In this document: piece after piece, positions 27,000-34,185 of the stretch
Position numbering within the stretch: position 1 is the first letter of the stretch
How the letters are laid out: every line of letters starts with the position of its first letter
Source: JACJWR01 sp963752505
Lineage (GTDB): Bacteria; Actinomycetota; Actinomycetes; S36-B12; UBA10799
Direction: 5' to 3'
DNA: 64,000 nt
NCBI GenBank assembly: GCA_963752505.1
Contig: CAVVYM010000004.1
Span: forward strand, 62,001-126,000
The notes under the pieces: generated by a model
What the model saw: the letters and a program-made list of their open reading frames with translations, nothing else
What the model was told of the DNA's origin: nothing
Database searches by the model: none
Made by a program: the position numbers and the translations under genes

Positions 27000-27315
27000 C
27001 ACCGCCTCTCCTGTCCCGAGCACACAATAGACACCCGCGATCGTACCCCTCGCGCAGCCGGCGGCCGTAGAGGCGCAAGCGGGCGCGGGCCGATCACAAC
27101 TACGACGGCCAGCATCAACACCGCCAGTTCGACGGGGGTCCGCATCAGACCGAGCGCGACGATCAGTGTTGTGGCGCTCATCGCAGCGGTGAACAGGAGG
27201 AATGCGGTGGGTCCCAAGGATGGGAAAACGAAGGGTTCGTCGGTGATGCCAGCGAGGGTGGCGAGCAGCGCGATGGAGATCGAAGGATTGCGCAGATGCC
27301 TGACTCCCAGGTGCG
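27000..27315 (-). pseudogene. remnant of an HPP-family membrane protein gene with internal deletion
   Basis: The 350-base gap between fhaA and tRNA-Leu holds a minus-strand frame with HPP-family residues. SIALLATLAG and FVFPSLGPTAFLLF match the family N-terminal half. They run directly into SATTLIVALGLM and TPVELAVLMLAVVVV, which match the C-terminal half. The middle of the protein, including the HPP motif itself, is missing. No start codon exists in the frame except inside the tRNA. I read it as a decayed gene with an internal in-frame deletion. The fhaA promoter probably also lies here. Confidence 0.5.
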
Positions 27316-27339
27316 AAGCCCACGATGCTCTTCGCTTTG

Positions 27340-27423
27340 TGCGCGAGGGGGGAGTTGAACCCCCACGCCCTTTCGGGCACACGGACCTGAACCGTGCGCG
27401 TCTGCCTATTCCGCCACTCGCGC
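27340..27423 (-). tRNA. tRNA-Leu (CAG)
   Basis: An 84-base minus-strand tRNA with a long class II variable arm. Acceptor GCGCGAG pairs with CTCGCGC; anticodon stem CACGG/CCGTG flanks loop TTCAGGT (anticodon CAG); the variable arm is TGCCCGAAAGGGCG and the T-loop is TTCAACT. CCA is not encoded. Confidence 0.96.
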
Positions 27424-27445
27424 GCGCTGTAGGAGACTAGCACTC

Positions 27446-28321
27446 ATGCCGGAACTCCCCGAAGTGCAGGCCCTCGCTTTGACTCTGTCTCGTCGGCTCG
27501 CGGGACTGCGCGTCGCCTCCATCGACATCGCCGCCGTGAGCGCGCTCAAGACGGCTGATCCGCCGTACACGAGCATCGTGGGCGAACAGTTCCTCGGTGC
27601 GGTGAGATTCGGCAAGTTCCTCGGCCTGCACTTCTCCGGTGATTGCTGGTTGGTGATCCACCTCGCGCGTGCCGGGTGGTTGCGCCTGACCGACAAGGTG
27701 CCGGTCACCGCGGTTCGGCCTGGAAGGGGCCCGCTGATGGCCCGGCTGGTCTTCGTCAACGACGACGGAGAACCGTTGCATGCGCTCGATCTCACAGAGG
27801 CTGGTACCCGCAAAGGGGCCGCCATGTACGTGGTCCGCGATCCGGCGGACGTGCCCGGAGTGGCCGCGCTTGGCCCCGATGCGCTTGACCTCGACGCGGC
27901 GGCCCTGACCACGCGACTCCGCGGGGCAGGAGGAGCGCGGATCAAGAACGCGATGCGCGACCAGCGAGTGCTGTGCGGCATCGGCAACGCCTACAGCGAC
28001 GAAATTCTGCATTTCGCCCAGCTCTCGCCATATGCCCCGGCCAACGCCTTGGAACAGAACGAGTACGACGACCTCGCGGCCGCGATCGTGGCGGTGCTCG
28101 AGGCTGCACTGGCGCGGGCGGTCGAGGCGGACCCGACCTCCATGAAGGCCGAGAAGAAGCTGGGCTTGCGCATCCATGGGCGCACCGGTGCGCCGTGCCC
28201 CGTCTGCGGCACGGCAATTGCCGAGGTCGCGCTGGCTGATCGATCGTTCCAGTACTGTCCCACGTGCCAGACTGACGGGAAGTTATTGGCCGACCGAAGG
28301 ATGAGCAGGTTGCTCAAATGA
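27446..28321 (+). CDS. Fpg/Nei-family DNA glycosylase
   Basis: Base-excision repair bifunctional glycosylase/AP lyase acting on oxidised bases. The 291-residue product starts MPELPEVQAL with the catalytic Pro2 and Glu3. The conserved Lys is in VRFGKFLGL. The helix-two-turn-helix region has VLCGIGNAYSDEILH. The C-terminal zinc finger uses CPVCG...YCPTC. It resembles the second actinobacterial Fpg-like group rather than classic MutM, so 8-oxoguanine versus oxidised pyrimidine preference is not clear. Its stop overlaps the next gene (ATGA). Confidence 0.9.
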   Translation: MPELPEVQALALTLSRRLAGLRVASIDIAAVSALKTADPPYTSIVGEQFLGAVRFGKFLGLHFSGDCWLVIHLARAGWLRLTDKVPVTAVRPGRGPLMARLVFVNDDGEPLHALDLTEAGTRKGAAMYVVRDPADVPGVAALGPDALDLDAAALTTRLRGAGGARIKNAMRDQRVLCGIGNAYSDEILHFAQLSPYAPANALEQNEYDDLAAAIVAVLEAALARAVEADPTSMKAEKKLGLRIHGRTGAPCPVCGTAIAEVALADRSFQYCPTCQTDGKLLADRRMSRLLK

Positions 28322-29646
28322 ATACCGGAACGCGAGACCCCCTGGTGGAGCAGCTGGCCGGCATCGCGTGGACCACCGACGATCCCGCCATCTGTGCCGG
28401 GCACGGCGAGGACTGGACCCGACGCTTCGCCGGTCCCGTGCGGGCCGTCGTGCGCCCGCGCTCGTCCGCTGAAGTCGCGCGAGTACTCGAGGCGTGCGCC
28501 GCGGCAGATGCTCCAGTCATTCCGCAGGGTGGGAACACCGGTCTCGTGGGCGGTTCGGTGCCCGGAACCGACGATCAACCGACGATCGTCTTGTCGACCG
28601 TGTCCCTCACCACAATGGGGCCGGTGGATGCGGCCGCCCGCTCCGTCACTGTCGGTGCGGGCGTGACGTTGGCCGAACTGCACCGTCACGCCGAATCGGC
28701 CGGTCTCGCCTACGGCGTCGACCTGGCGGCCCGCGATTCGGCCACGGTTGGGGGAACCGTAGCCACCAACGCAGGCGGCATCAGGGTGTGCGCCTACGGC
28801 ATGACCCGGGCCCAGGTGATGGGTGTCGAAGCCGTGCTCGCGGACGGTACCGTCACGTCGCGGTTGGTGGGCTTGCCGAAGGACAACACCGGCTACGACC
28901 TCGCGGCCCTCATGACCGGGTCGGAGGGAACGCTCGGTGTCATCACCGCAGTCAGGTTGCGCCTGCACCCCAAGCCGCCGCCCACCATGGTGATGCTCGC
29001 CGGGGTGGAGTCGCTGGCCGCCGGTCTCGCTCTGCTCGCTGCCGCGGTGCCCCACGGTGCGGTTCTGCTGGGTGCGGAGGTAGTCGACGCCGACAGTCTG
29101 GATCTGGTCTGCGACCACGGCGGATTGCCGCAGCCGCTGTCGCGTCGTTGGCCCTACGTGCTGCTCATCGAGGCATCGGAGTTGAATCCCCCCGACGACA
29201 TCGATGCCGTGGCAGGAGACGACGCTGCTGATCGGCGAAGGCTCTGGCGCTACCGGGAGGACGCCTCCGAGGCGGCGTCCTCACAGGGGGTCGTGCACAA
29301 GATTGACATCTCGGTTCCGCTGGCAAATCTGGATGCGCTCGCCGAGGGAGTTCGTGCGGTGGCACCGCGGACGGCTCACGTCTCGATCTTCGGTCACCTT
29401 GCCGATGGCAATCTGCACGTGGAAATGGCCGGGTTGGATCCGGGCGACGCCGAACACGACCGCGAGATTCTCGATCTCGTCACGCGGCTTGGCGGTGCGG
29501 TGTCTGCTGAGCACGGCGTCGGCCGGGCGAAGGCGGCGTGGCTGGGGCTCTCAAGGAGTTCTGCGGACGTGGCGGTGATGCGTCGAATCAAAACCGCGCT
29601 GGACCCGGGGTGGATCCTCAACCGCGGTGCGGTGCTGCTTCCCTAG
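28318..29646 (+). CDS. FAD-linked 2-hydroxyacid oxidase/dehydrogenase (GlcD/D2HGDH type)
   Basis: Flavoprotein of 442 residues that oxidises a D-2-hydroxyacid such as D-lactate or D-2-hydroxyglutarate. The PCMH-type FAD domain (about 20-220) has PQGGNTGLVGGSVP, VTVGAGVTL and DLAARDSATVGGTVATNAGG. The FAD-oxidase C domain ends with FGHLADGNLHVEM, GGAVSAEHGVGRAK and LDPGWILNRG, which hold metal and substrate residues. It overlaps the glycosylase gene by four bases. The exact substrate cannot be read from sequence. Confidence 0.9.
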   Translation: MNTGTRDPLVEQLAGIAWTTDDPAICAGHGEDWTRRFAGPVRAVVRPRSSAEVARVLEACAAADAPVIPQGGNTGLVGGSVPGTDDQPTIVLSTVSLTTMGPVDAAARSVTVGAGVTLAELHRHAESAGLAYGVDLAARDSATVGGTVATNAGGIRVCAYGMTRAQVMGVEAVLADGTVTSRLVGLPKDNTGYDLAALMTGSEGTLGVITAVRLRLHPKPPPTMVMLAGVESLAAGLALLAAAVPHGAVLLGAEVVDADSLDLVCDHGGLPQPLSRRWPYVLLIEASELNPPDDIDAVAGDDAADRRRLWRYREDASEAASSQGVVHKIDISVPLANLDALAEGVRAVAPRTAHVSIFGHLADGNLHVEMAGLDPGDAEHDREILDLVTRLGGAVSAEHGVGRAKAAWLGLSRSSADVAVMRRIKTALDPGWILNRGAVLLP

Positions 29647-29649
29647 CGC

Positions 29650-30471
29650 TCAGCTCCGAGCCACCGACGCGACCTGATTGCGCACGGCCCGGGGTCGGTT
29701 GGTGATGATTCCATCGACGCCTTGCGCCAGGCAGTGCTCGACATCGTCAGGGTCGTCGACCGTCCAGACGTGGACCTTGCCACCGGCCTCGTGGACGCGC
29801 CGGACGTACTTGGGGTGCTCGCGGATCACCTCGATGCTCGGTCCGGCGTAGCGCGCCCCGTAGGGCAGCCACCCGCTGCGGCACCGGATCGGCACCCGAT
29901 CCATCAGCAGCACCCGCGGCACCTGGGGCGCGAGGCGTCGCATCCGCCGCAGGGCCACCTCGGCGAACGACATCACTCGAATCCGCGCTTGTTTGGGCCG
30001 GGGGGCCGCAAGCAGACCGCGCTGCTGGAGGGTAGACACCAACTTCTCTTCGACCAATCGGCCGAATCTGCTGGGGTGCTTGGTTTCGATGGACAGGCCG
30101 ACGGGCCGCGGTGAGGCTGCGACGAGATCGAGCAACGAATCAAGCGTGAGCACCTGCGAGGAGACCTCGTCGTAGGTGGGGATGTCGGCACCGACGTCGT
30201 CATTCCATCCGCGCTTCCAACTGCCGAAGTCACGCTGCTGCAGTTGCGCCAGTGTGTGATTCGCCACGACTCCGCGGCCGTCGGAGGTGCGGTCGATCCG
30301 GCGGTCGTGCACGCACACCAACACGGTGTCTGCGGTGAGGCGAACATCGCACTCGAGAGCGTCGGCTCCCGCATCGATGGCCTCCTGGTAGGCGGCCAAG
30401 GTGTGTTCGGCGAGCTTATCGCTGGCACCACGATGAGCAATGATCAGTGGGGTTCGACGCAACGCAGCCAC
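29650..30471 (-). CDS. glycerophosphodiester phosphodiesterase
   Basis: GDPD-family TIM-barrel enzyme that releases glycerol-3-phosphate from deacylated phospholipids. The catalytic start IIAHRGASDKLAEHTLAAY holds the general-acid His and the metal Glu (the usual Asn after Glu is His, as in many actinobacterial members). ECDVRLTADTVLVCVHD supplies the metal Glu/Asp and second His. KVHVWTVDDPDDVEHCLAQGVDGIITNRP closes the barrel. With GTG at 30471 the product has 273 residues and no signal peptide, so it is probably cytoplasmic. An upstream ATG at 30576 would add 35 unconserved residues. Confidence 0.88.
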   Translation of the reverse strand: MAALRRTPLIIAHRGASDKLAEHTLAAYQEAIDAGADALECDVRLTADTVLVCVHDRRIDRTSDGRGVVANHTLAQLQQRDFGSWKRGWNDDVGADIPTYDEVSSQVLTLDSLLDLVAASPRPVGLSIETKHPSRFGRLVEEKLVSTLQQRGLLAAPRPKQARIRVMSFAEVALRRMRRLAPQVPRVLLMDRVPIRCRSGWLPYGARYAGPSIEVIREHPKYVRRVHEAGGKVHVWTVDDPDDVEHCLAQGVDGIITNRPRAVRNQVASVARS

Positions 30472-30560
30472 GAGCCAAGAATGGCAGCAGCGATCGGCGC
30501 ATACCCGTCGCGGGCCAGATTCCCGCGCAATCCCAAGGGATCGATGCTGTGTGGGCGGCC

Positions 30561-30608
30561 GAAAATAAAGACCCAAGCGTCACCGACGGGGGATACGGGA
30601 CGCTTGGG
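30561..30608 (-). terminator. rho-independent terminator on the minus strand
   Basis: A perfect 10-bp stem (30599-30608 with 30572-30581, GACGCTTGGG read on plus) encloses a 17-base loop. On the minus strand it is followed by TCTTTATTTTC. It would end transcripts coming from the larC side, 90 bases before the phosphodiesterase start. Confidence 0.82.
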
Positions 30609-30790
30609 CCTGTCAAGGATAGGCAGGTCCACTGGCACGTGGCAACCTGGGAGCGCCAGGGCGGGTTGGGGTCAGACCGTGGACCGCGACTTAGGTGGAA
30701 GGTCGGTGGGGAGTCCCGCACTCCCGCACCGACCTACCGCACTGGGATGCACCCCCGCGACCTCCCTGTGCACGCCTATGTAATGCCCAG
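30609..30790 (-). ncRNA. candidate structured RNA between larC and the phosphodiesterase gene
   Basis: This non-coding stretch of about 180 bases ends at a strong minus-strand terminator and is rich in inverted repeats. The main hairpin spans 30694-30738: GGT/ACC, then a 9-bp stem AGGTCGGTG/CACCGACCT, then 6 bp GGGAGT/ACTCCC with one bulged G and loop CCCGC. Weaker hairpins lie near 30632-30645 (CCAC..GTGG) and 30648-30662 (CCTGG..CCAGG). I tried 6S, SRP, RNase P and tmRNA hallmarks and saw none. It could be an independent small RNA or just the long 3' untranslated region of larC. No convincing promoter was found. Confidence 0.35.
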
Positions 30791-30830
30791 GTAAAGGCGC
30801 GTCTATGCAGGTCAGGGCCTGTGACTTGGA

Positions 30831-32063
30831 TCACGAGAGAGTGCGAAGTGCCTCGCTTTGGGCTTGTGCGAGCACGGTCCTCACCGGCTGGTTCAGGGCC
30901 GCAGCCGCACGCTCGACGTCGCGCCACTCGGGCTGGATCGTGGTGGCGCGCCCGCCGTGAAACCCGACTTTGACCGCGATCGGATGGCCATCGATCGTGA
31001 CCTGGAGGAAGTGGCGGTCGAGCACTTCGCGGTCGACGTGGCGCCACCGCACGCCCAAGGTGGGAGTTTGATCGAAGATGGCCTCGCGCAGGCGACCCGC
31101 CTGGTCGGAGTGGCAGAGCACGAACAGTTGCCTGCCCGGCCGTCCTCGCTTCATGGTGATGGGCGCGTGCCAGCAATCCAACGCTCCCCGCGCGAGCAGT
31201 GCCGCCACGATCGAAGGCCAGGCGCGGGGGTCGAGGTCGTCGATGTTGCAGGTGAGTTCGACGATCGTGGCAGGTTCGGAGTTTCCGGCGGTGGGCTCGC
31301 CGGTCGAGAGCGGTTGGCCCAGAATCACTCGGGTTACGTTGGCCACGTGGGGCGGGTCGGCGGATCCCGCTCCGAATCCCATGACCGAGGTCGACATTGG
31401 GGGTTGTTCGCCCCACCGCCCGTCGCAGAGGTGTGCCAGCAGCGCGGCCCCCGTCGGTGTGGCGGCCTCCCGGTGCAGCGGCCCTGCCGCACTGGGCGCA
31501 CCCGCGCGAGTCAGCAACGCGGCGACTGCGGGGGCTGGGACACTCAAGGTGCCGTGCTCGGTGGAGATCAAGCCAGCGCCCACTCCGACCAGGCTGCCGG
31601 TTGCTTGTGGGCACCCCAGGGAACGCCAGGCTGTGAGGACCCCGACGACGTCGGCGATCGTGTCCCAGGCACCGACTTCATGGAAGTGGACCTCCGCCAC
31701 GGGTGATCCGTGGCACTCGGCTTCGGCCTCGGCGATCAACGTGAAGACCGCGATGGCGGAGTCGCAGACGTCGGGGGCCAGCTCTGCGGTGCGCAGGATT
31801 CGCGTGATGTCCGCCAGGTTGCGGTGTCCCACGGCCGGCGCGTCCTGATCGATGGTGACAACCGCCCGGGTGGCGGCCAATCCGCAACGCTGTTCACGAC
31901 GGGCCTGGACCTTCACCACGCCGCCCGTCACCTGGTGCACGGCGTGCTGCACTGCGTTGAGGTCGGCGCCGGCGGCGAGGCAGGCTCCGAGCAGCATGTC
32001 GCCGGCGATGCCGATGCGGGCATCTATCCAGGCCATCGGGGTGCTGGAGCGCGCGCTGTTCAC
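30831..32063 (-). CDS. larC: LarC, nickel-inserting cyclometallase
   Basis: Inserts nickel into the pyridinium bis-thiocarboxylate precursor to form the nickel-pincer cofactor of lactate racemase. The 410-residue product starts MNSARSSTPMAWIDARIGIAGDMLLGACLAAGAD, and the block MAWIDARIGIAGDMLL is the LarC hallmark. His and Glu-rich AEVHFHEVGAWDTIADVVG is the likely metal-binding loop. The second half has TCNIDDLDPRAW and APITMKRGRPG. It is one uninterrupted frame, unlike lactobacilli, where LarC is made by programmed frameshift. GTG at 32063 overlaps the larB stop (GTGA). larA and larE are not in this window. Confidence 0.92.
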   Translation of the reverse strand: MNSARSSTPMAWIDARIGIAGDMLLGACLAAGADLNAVQHAVHQVTGGVVKVQARREQRCGLAATRAVVTIDQDAPAVGHRNLADITRILRTAELAPDVCDSAIAVFTLIAEAEAECHGSPVAEVHFHEVGAWDTIADVVGVLTAWRSLGCPQATGSLVGVGAGLISTEHGTLSVPAPAVAALLTRAGAPSAAGPLHREAATPTGAALLAHLCDGRWGEQPPMSTSVMGFGAGSADPPHVANVTRVILGQPLSTGEPTAGNSEPATIVELTCNIDDLDPRAWPSIVAALLARGALDCWHAPITMKRGRPGRQLFVLCHSDQAGRLREAIFDQTPTLGVRWRHVDREVLDRHFLQVTIDGHPIAVKVGFHGGRATTIQPEWRDVERAAAALNQPVRTVLAQAQSEALRTLS

Positions 32064-32782
32064 GTGCGGTCAGCGCCTTCCGGCGTCGTCGGCTGCTCGT
32101 CGCCTGGGTGCAGTCGACGGGCAATGCGGGCGGCGTGCACGCCAGCGCCGAAGCCGTTGTCGATATTGACGACGACGACCCCGGGCGCGCATGAGTTCAG
32201 CATCGTGAGCAGCGCCGCGACGCCCCCGAACGAGGCGCCGTAGCCCACCGAGGTCGGCACGGCCACGACCGGAGCACCGGTGAGCCCACCGACCACGGAC
32301 GGTAGGGCACCGTCCATACCCGCCACCACGACGACGGCATCGGCGTTCGCCAGCCGATCCCGGACAGCTAGCACCCGGTGGATCCCGGCGACCCCGACAT
32401 CGTTGATGACATCGGCCCCGGCGCCGAAGGCGGCGAGCGTGGCGGTGACCTCCGCCACCACCGGTGCGTCGGATGATCCAGCCGAGACGACAACCACTGA
32501 GCCCGTAGCCGGTGGCAGGACGCCCAACAGAGCGGTGCCTCCTAACGCGTCCACCTGCGCGGCCGGCAGGGATTCGGCCACCCCGCATTGGGCGTCGGCA
32601 TTGAGCCGGGTGGCGAGGATCGCGCGTTCCGGGTGACTGCTGGCCAGAGCCTTGAGCGCGGCAATGATCTGGGTCACCGATTTGCCGGCGCCGAAGATGA
32701 CTTCAGGATCACCTGTGCGGCCGTGGCGGTCGGTGTCCAACGTTGCCCACCCCAAGTCGACGCTGGGCTTATGGAAGTTCAT
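32060..32782 (-). CDS. larB: LarB, pyridinium-3,5-biscarboxylate mononucleotide synthase
   Basis: AIR-carboxylase-like enzyme that carboxylates nicotinic acid adenine dinucleotide in the first step of nickel-pincer cofactor synthesis. The 240-residue product has DPEVIFGAGKS near the N-terminus and the PurE-like core SAGSSDAPVVAEVTATL, GADVINDVGVAGIHRV and VVVAGMDGALPSVVGGL, then VPTSVGYGASFGG. The N-terminal helix present in many LarB proteins is missing or shortened. An in-frame stop lies just upstream, so ATG 32782 is the only good start. It is coupled to larC and divergent from the DUF4446 gene with starts only eight bases apart. Confidence 0.92.
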   Translation of the reverse strand: MNFHKPSVDLGWATLDTDRHGRTGDPEVIFGAGKSVTQIIAALKALASSHPERAILATRLNADAQCGVAESLPAAQVDALGGTALLGVLPPATGSVVVVSAGSSDAPVVAEVTATLAAFGAGADVINDVGVAGIHRVLAVRDRLANADAVVVVAGMDGALPSVVGGLTGAPVVAVPTSVGYGASFGGVAALLTMLNSCAPGVVVVNIDNGFGAGVHAARIARRLHPGDEQPTTPEGADRT

Positions 32783-32790
32783 CGAGCCAG

Positions 32791-33225
32791 ATGATAATCG
32801 CGATTAGCCTTGCAGTCGTGGTTGCTGTCTCCCTGGTCGTGTCCCTGCTGGCGTTGCTGGGCGCTGTCGTGGCCCTGCGCCGCTCCGCCCGTCCTGCGCC
32901 GCGAGGGGCGCAGTCGAGCGCGTCGGACGGTGGATCGAGCACATCGCCCGAGACGCCCGCACAGTTGCGTGCCGGTCTCGGCACTGCGCTGCGACACGTC
33001 TCAGTGGTCCGCTACGACGCGTTTGCGGACGTCACCGGCCGACAGTCCTTCACGGCGGCCATACTGGATGACAACGGTGACGGCATCGTCATCACGAGTC
33101 TCCACTCCCGAACTGAATCACGAACCTTGCTCAAAGGAGTCCAAGGCGGTGTGGCGGAGGGGTTGAGCCCGGAAGAGGAGTTGGCGGTGGCATACGCCAG
33201 CGGCGAGAAGGAGCAACCGACATGA
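32791..33225 (+). CDS. DUF4446 family membrane protein
   Basis: A 144-residue protein with one N-terminal membrane helix (IAISLAVVVAVSLVVSLLALLGAVVAL), a Ser-rich linker and a DUF4446 domain. The core is ALRHVSVVRYDAFADVTGRQSFTAAILDDNGDGIVITSLHSRTESR, ending in SPEEELAVAYA. Function is unknown in the family. ATG 32791 is chosen because it opens directly on the helix. The gene overlaps pheA by four bases (ATGA), a common arrangement in actinobacteria. Confidence 0.87.
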   Translation: MIIAISLAVVVAVSLVVSLLALLGAVVALRRSARPAPRGAQSSASDGGSSTSPETPAQLRAGLGTALRHVSVVRYDAFADVTGRQSFTAAILDDNGDGIVITSLHSRTESRTLLKGVQGGVAEGLSPEEELAVAYASGEKEQPT

Positions 33226-34157
33226 CCTTGCAGGTGCCAGGAGCGTCCATTGGCTACCTAGGACCGCCGGGGACCTTCTCCCACGAGGCCCTCGTACAAC
33301 TCCTCCCCGATGTGGTTGAGCCGGTGCCCATGGCGTCGGTGACGCGCGCGCTGGACGCAGTCCGGGACGGGGAGGTCGCGGCATCGTTGGTTCCCATTGA
33401 GAATTCGGTCGAGGGCGCGGTCTCGGCAACGCTCGACGAACTGGCTGTCGGCTCCGGCCTACACATCCTCGCCGAGATCGCTATTCCGGTGCGGTTCTGC
33501 GTGGCGGTCCGGGACGATGCGACCGCCGACGTGCGCACGGTGGTGACCCACCCGCACGCCATGGCGCAGTGCCGCGCTTGGCTGGCCGAGAATCTGCCCG
33601 GCGCGGATCTCGTGCCTGCCGCATCGACCGCCGCCGCCGCGGTATCGGTCGCGAATGGTGAATATGACGCCGCGATCTGTGCGCAGCGAGCGGCCACTGC
33701 TCACGGTCTGCGGATCGTCGCCGACGATGTGGCCGACAGCCGTGATGCCGAGACGCGGTTCATCCTGGTGGGCCCGCCCGGAGCCCCCGCGCCGCCCACC
33801 GGAGCCGACAAGACGACCCTCGACATCTACATGCGCGAGGATCAGCCCGGAGCCCTGCTGGAGATTCTGACCGAGTTCTCGGTGCGGGGAGTCAACCTGA
33901 CGCGGATCGAATCCCGACCGACGAAGACCACCCTGGGCAATTACTACTTCTCAGTCGACTGCGAGGGCCACATCCTCGACGAGCGGGTCGGTGAGGCCCT
34001 CATGGGGCTGCACCGGGTCTGCGGAAACGTTCGCTACCTCGGGTCGTATGCGCGACACGACGGGCGCGAGCCGCTGTCGCGCCCTGGGACCTCCAACAAC
34101 GACTTCGCGGAGGCCCGATCCTGGTTATCCAGGATCAGCGGCCTCCGCGAAGGGTGA
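33222..34157 (+). CDS. pheA: prephenate dehydratase
   Basis: Converts prephenate to phenylpyruvate in phenylalanine synthesis. The 311-residue product has IGYLGPPGTFSHEAL at the start, PIENSVEGAVSATLDEL, and the catalytic TRF motif in DAETRFILVG. A C-terminal ACT domain (about 205-285) has DQPGALLEILTEFSVRGVNLTRIESRPTK, indicating feedback control by phenylalanine. There is no chorismate mutase domain. It overlaps DUF4446 at its start, and its 3' coding end contains a strong hairpin. Confidence 0.95.
   Translation: MTLQVPGASIGYLGPPGTFSHEALVQLLPDVVEPVPMASVTRALDAVRDGEVAASLVPIENSVEGAVSATLDELAVGSGLHILAEIAIPVRFCVAVRDDATADVRTVVTHPHAMAQCRAWLAENLPGADLVPAASTAAAAVSVANGEYDAAICAQRAATAHGLRIVADDVADSRDAETRFILVGPPGAPAPPTGADKTTLDIYMREDQPGALLEILTEFSVRGVNLTRIESRPTKTTLGNYYFSVDCEGHILDERVGEALMGLHRVCGNVRYLGSYARHDGREPLSRPGTSNNDFAEARSWLSRISGLREG
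34105..34150. terminator. bidirectional hairpin inside the pheA 3' end
   Basis: An 11-bp stem (TCGCGGAGGCC at 34105-34115, GGCCTCCGCGA at 34140-34150) plus an inner 8-bp stem GATCCTGG/CCAGGATC with loop TTAT. It lies wholly within the last codons of pheA, between the convergent pheA and NlpC/P60 genes. It lacks a clear T-run. Confidence 0.7.
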
Positions 34158-34185
34158 GTGTGAGACGTTCCTCGGTGCTGGGGCG

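Noticed and set aside
30447..30794. Plus-strand frames of about 115-180 codons in the larC to phosphodiesterase gap
   Set aside because: No recognisable motif. They overlap the terminator and inverted repeats and have no ribosome site.
30831..32063. Programmed frameshift in larC as in lactobacilli
   Set aside because: The gene is one continuous frame from start to stop.
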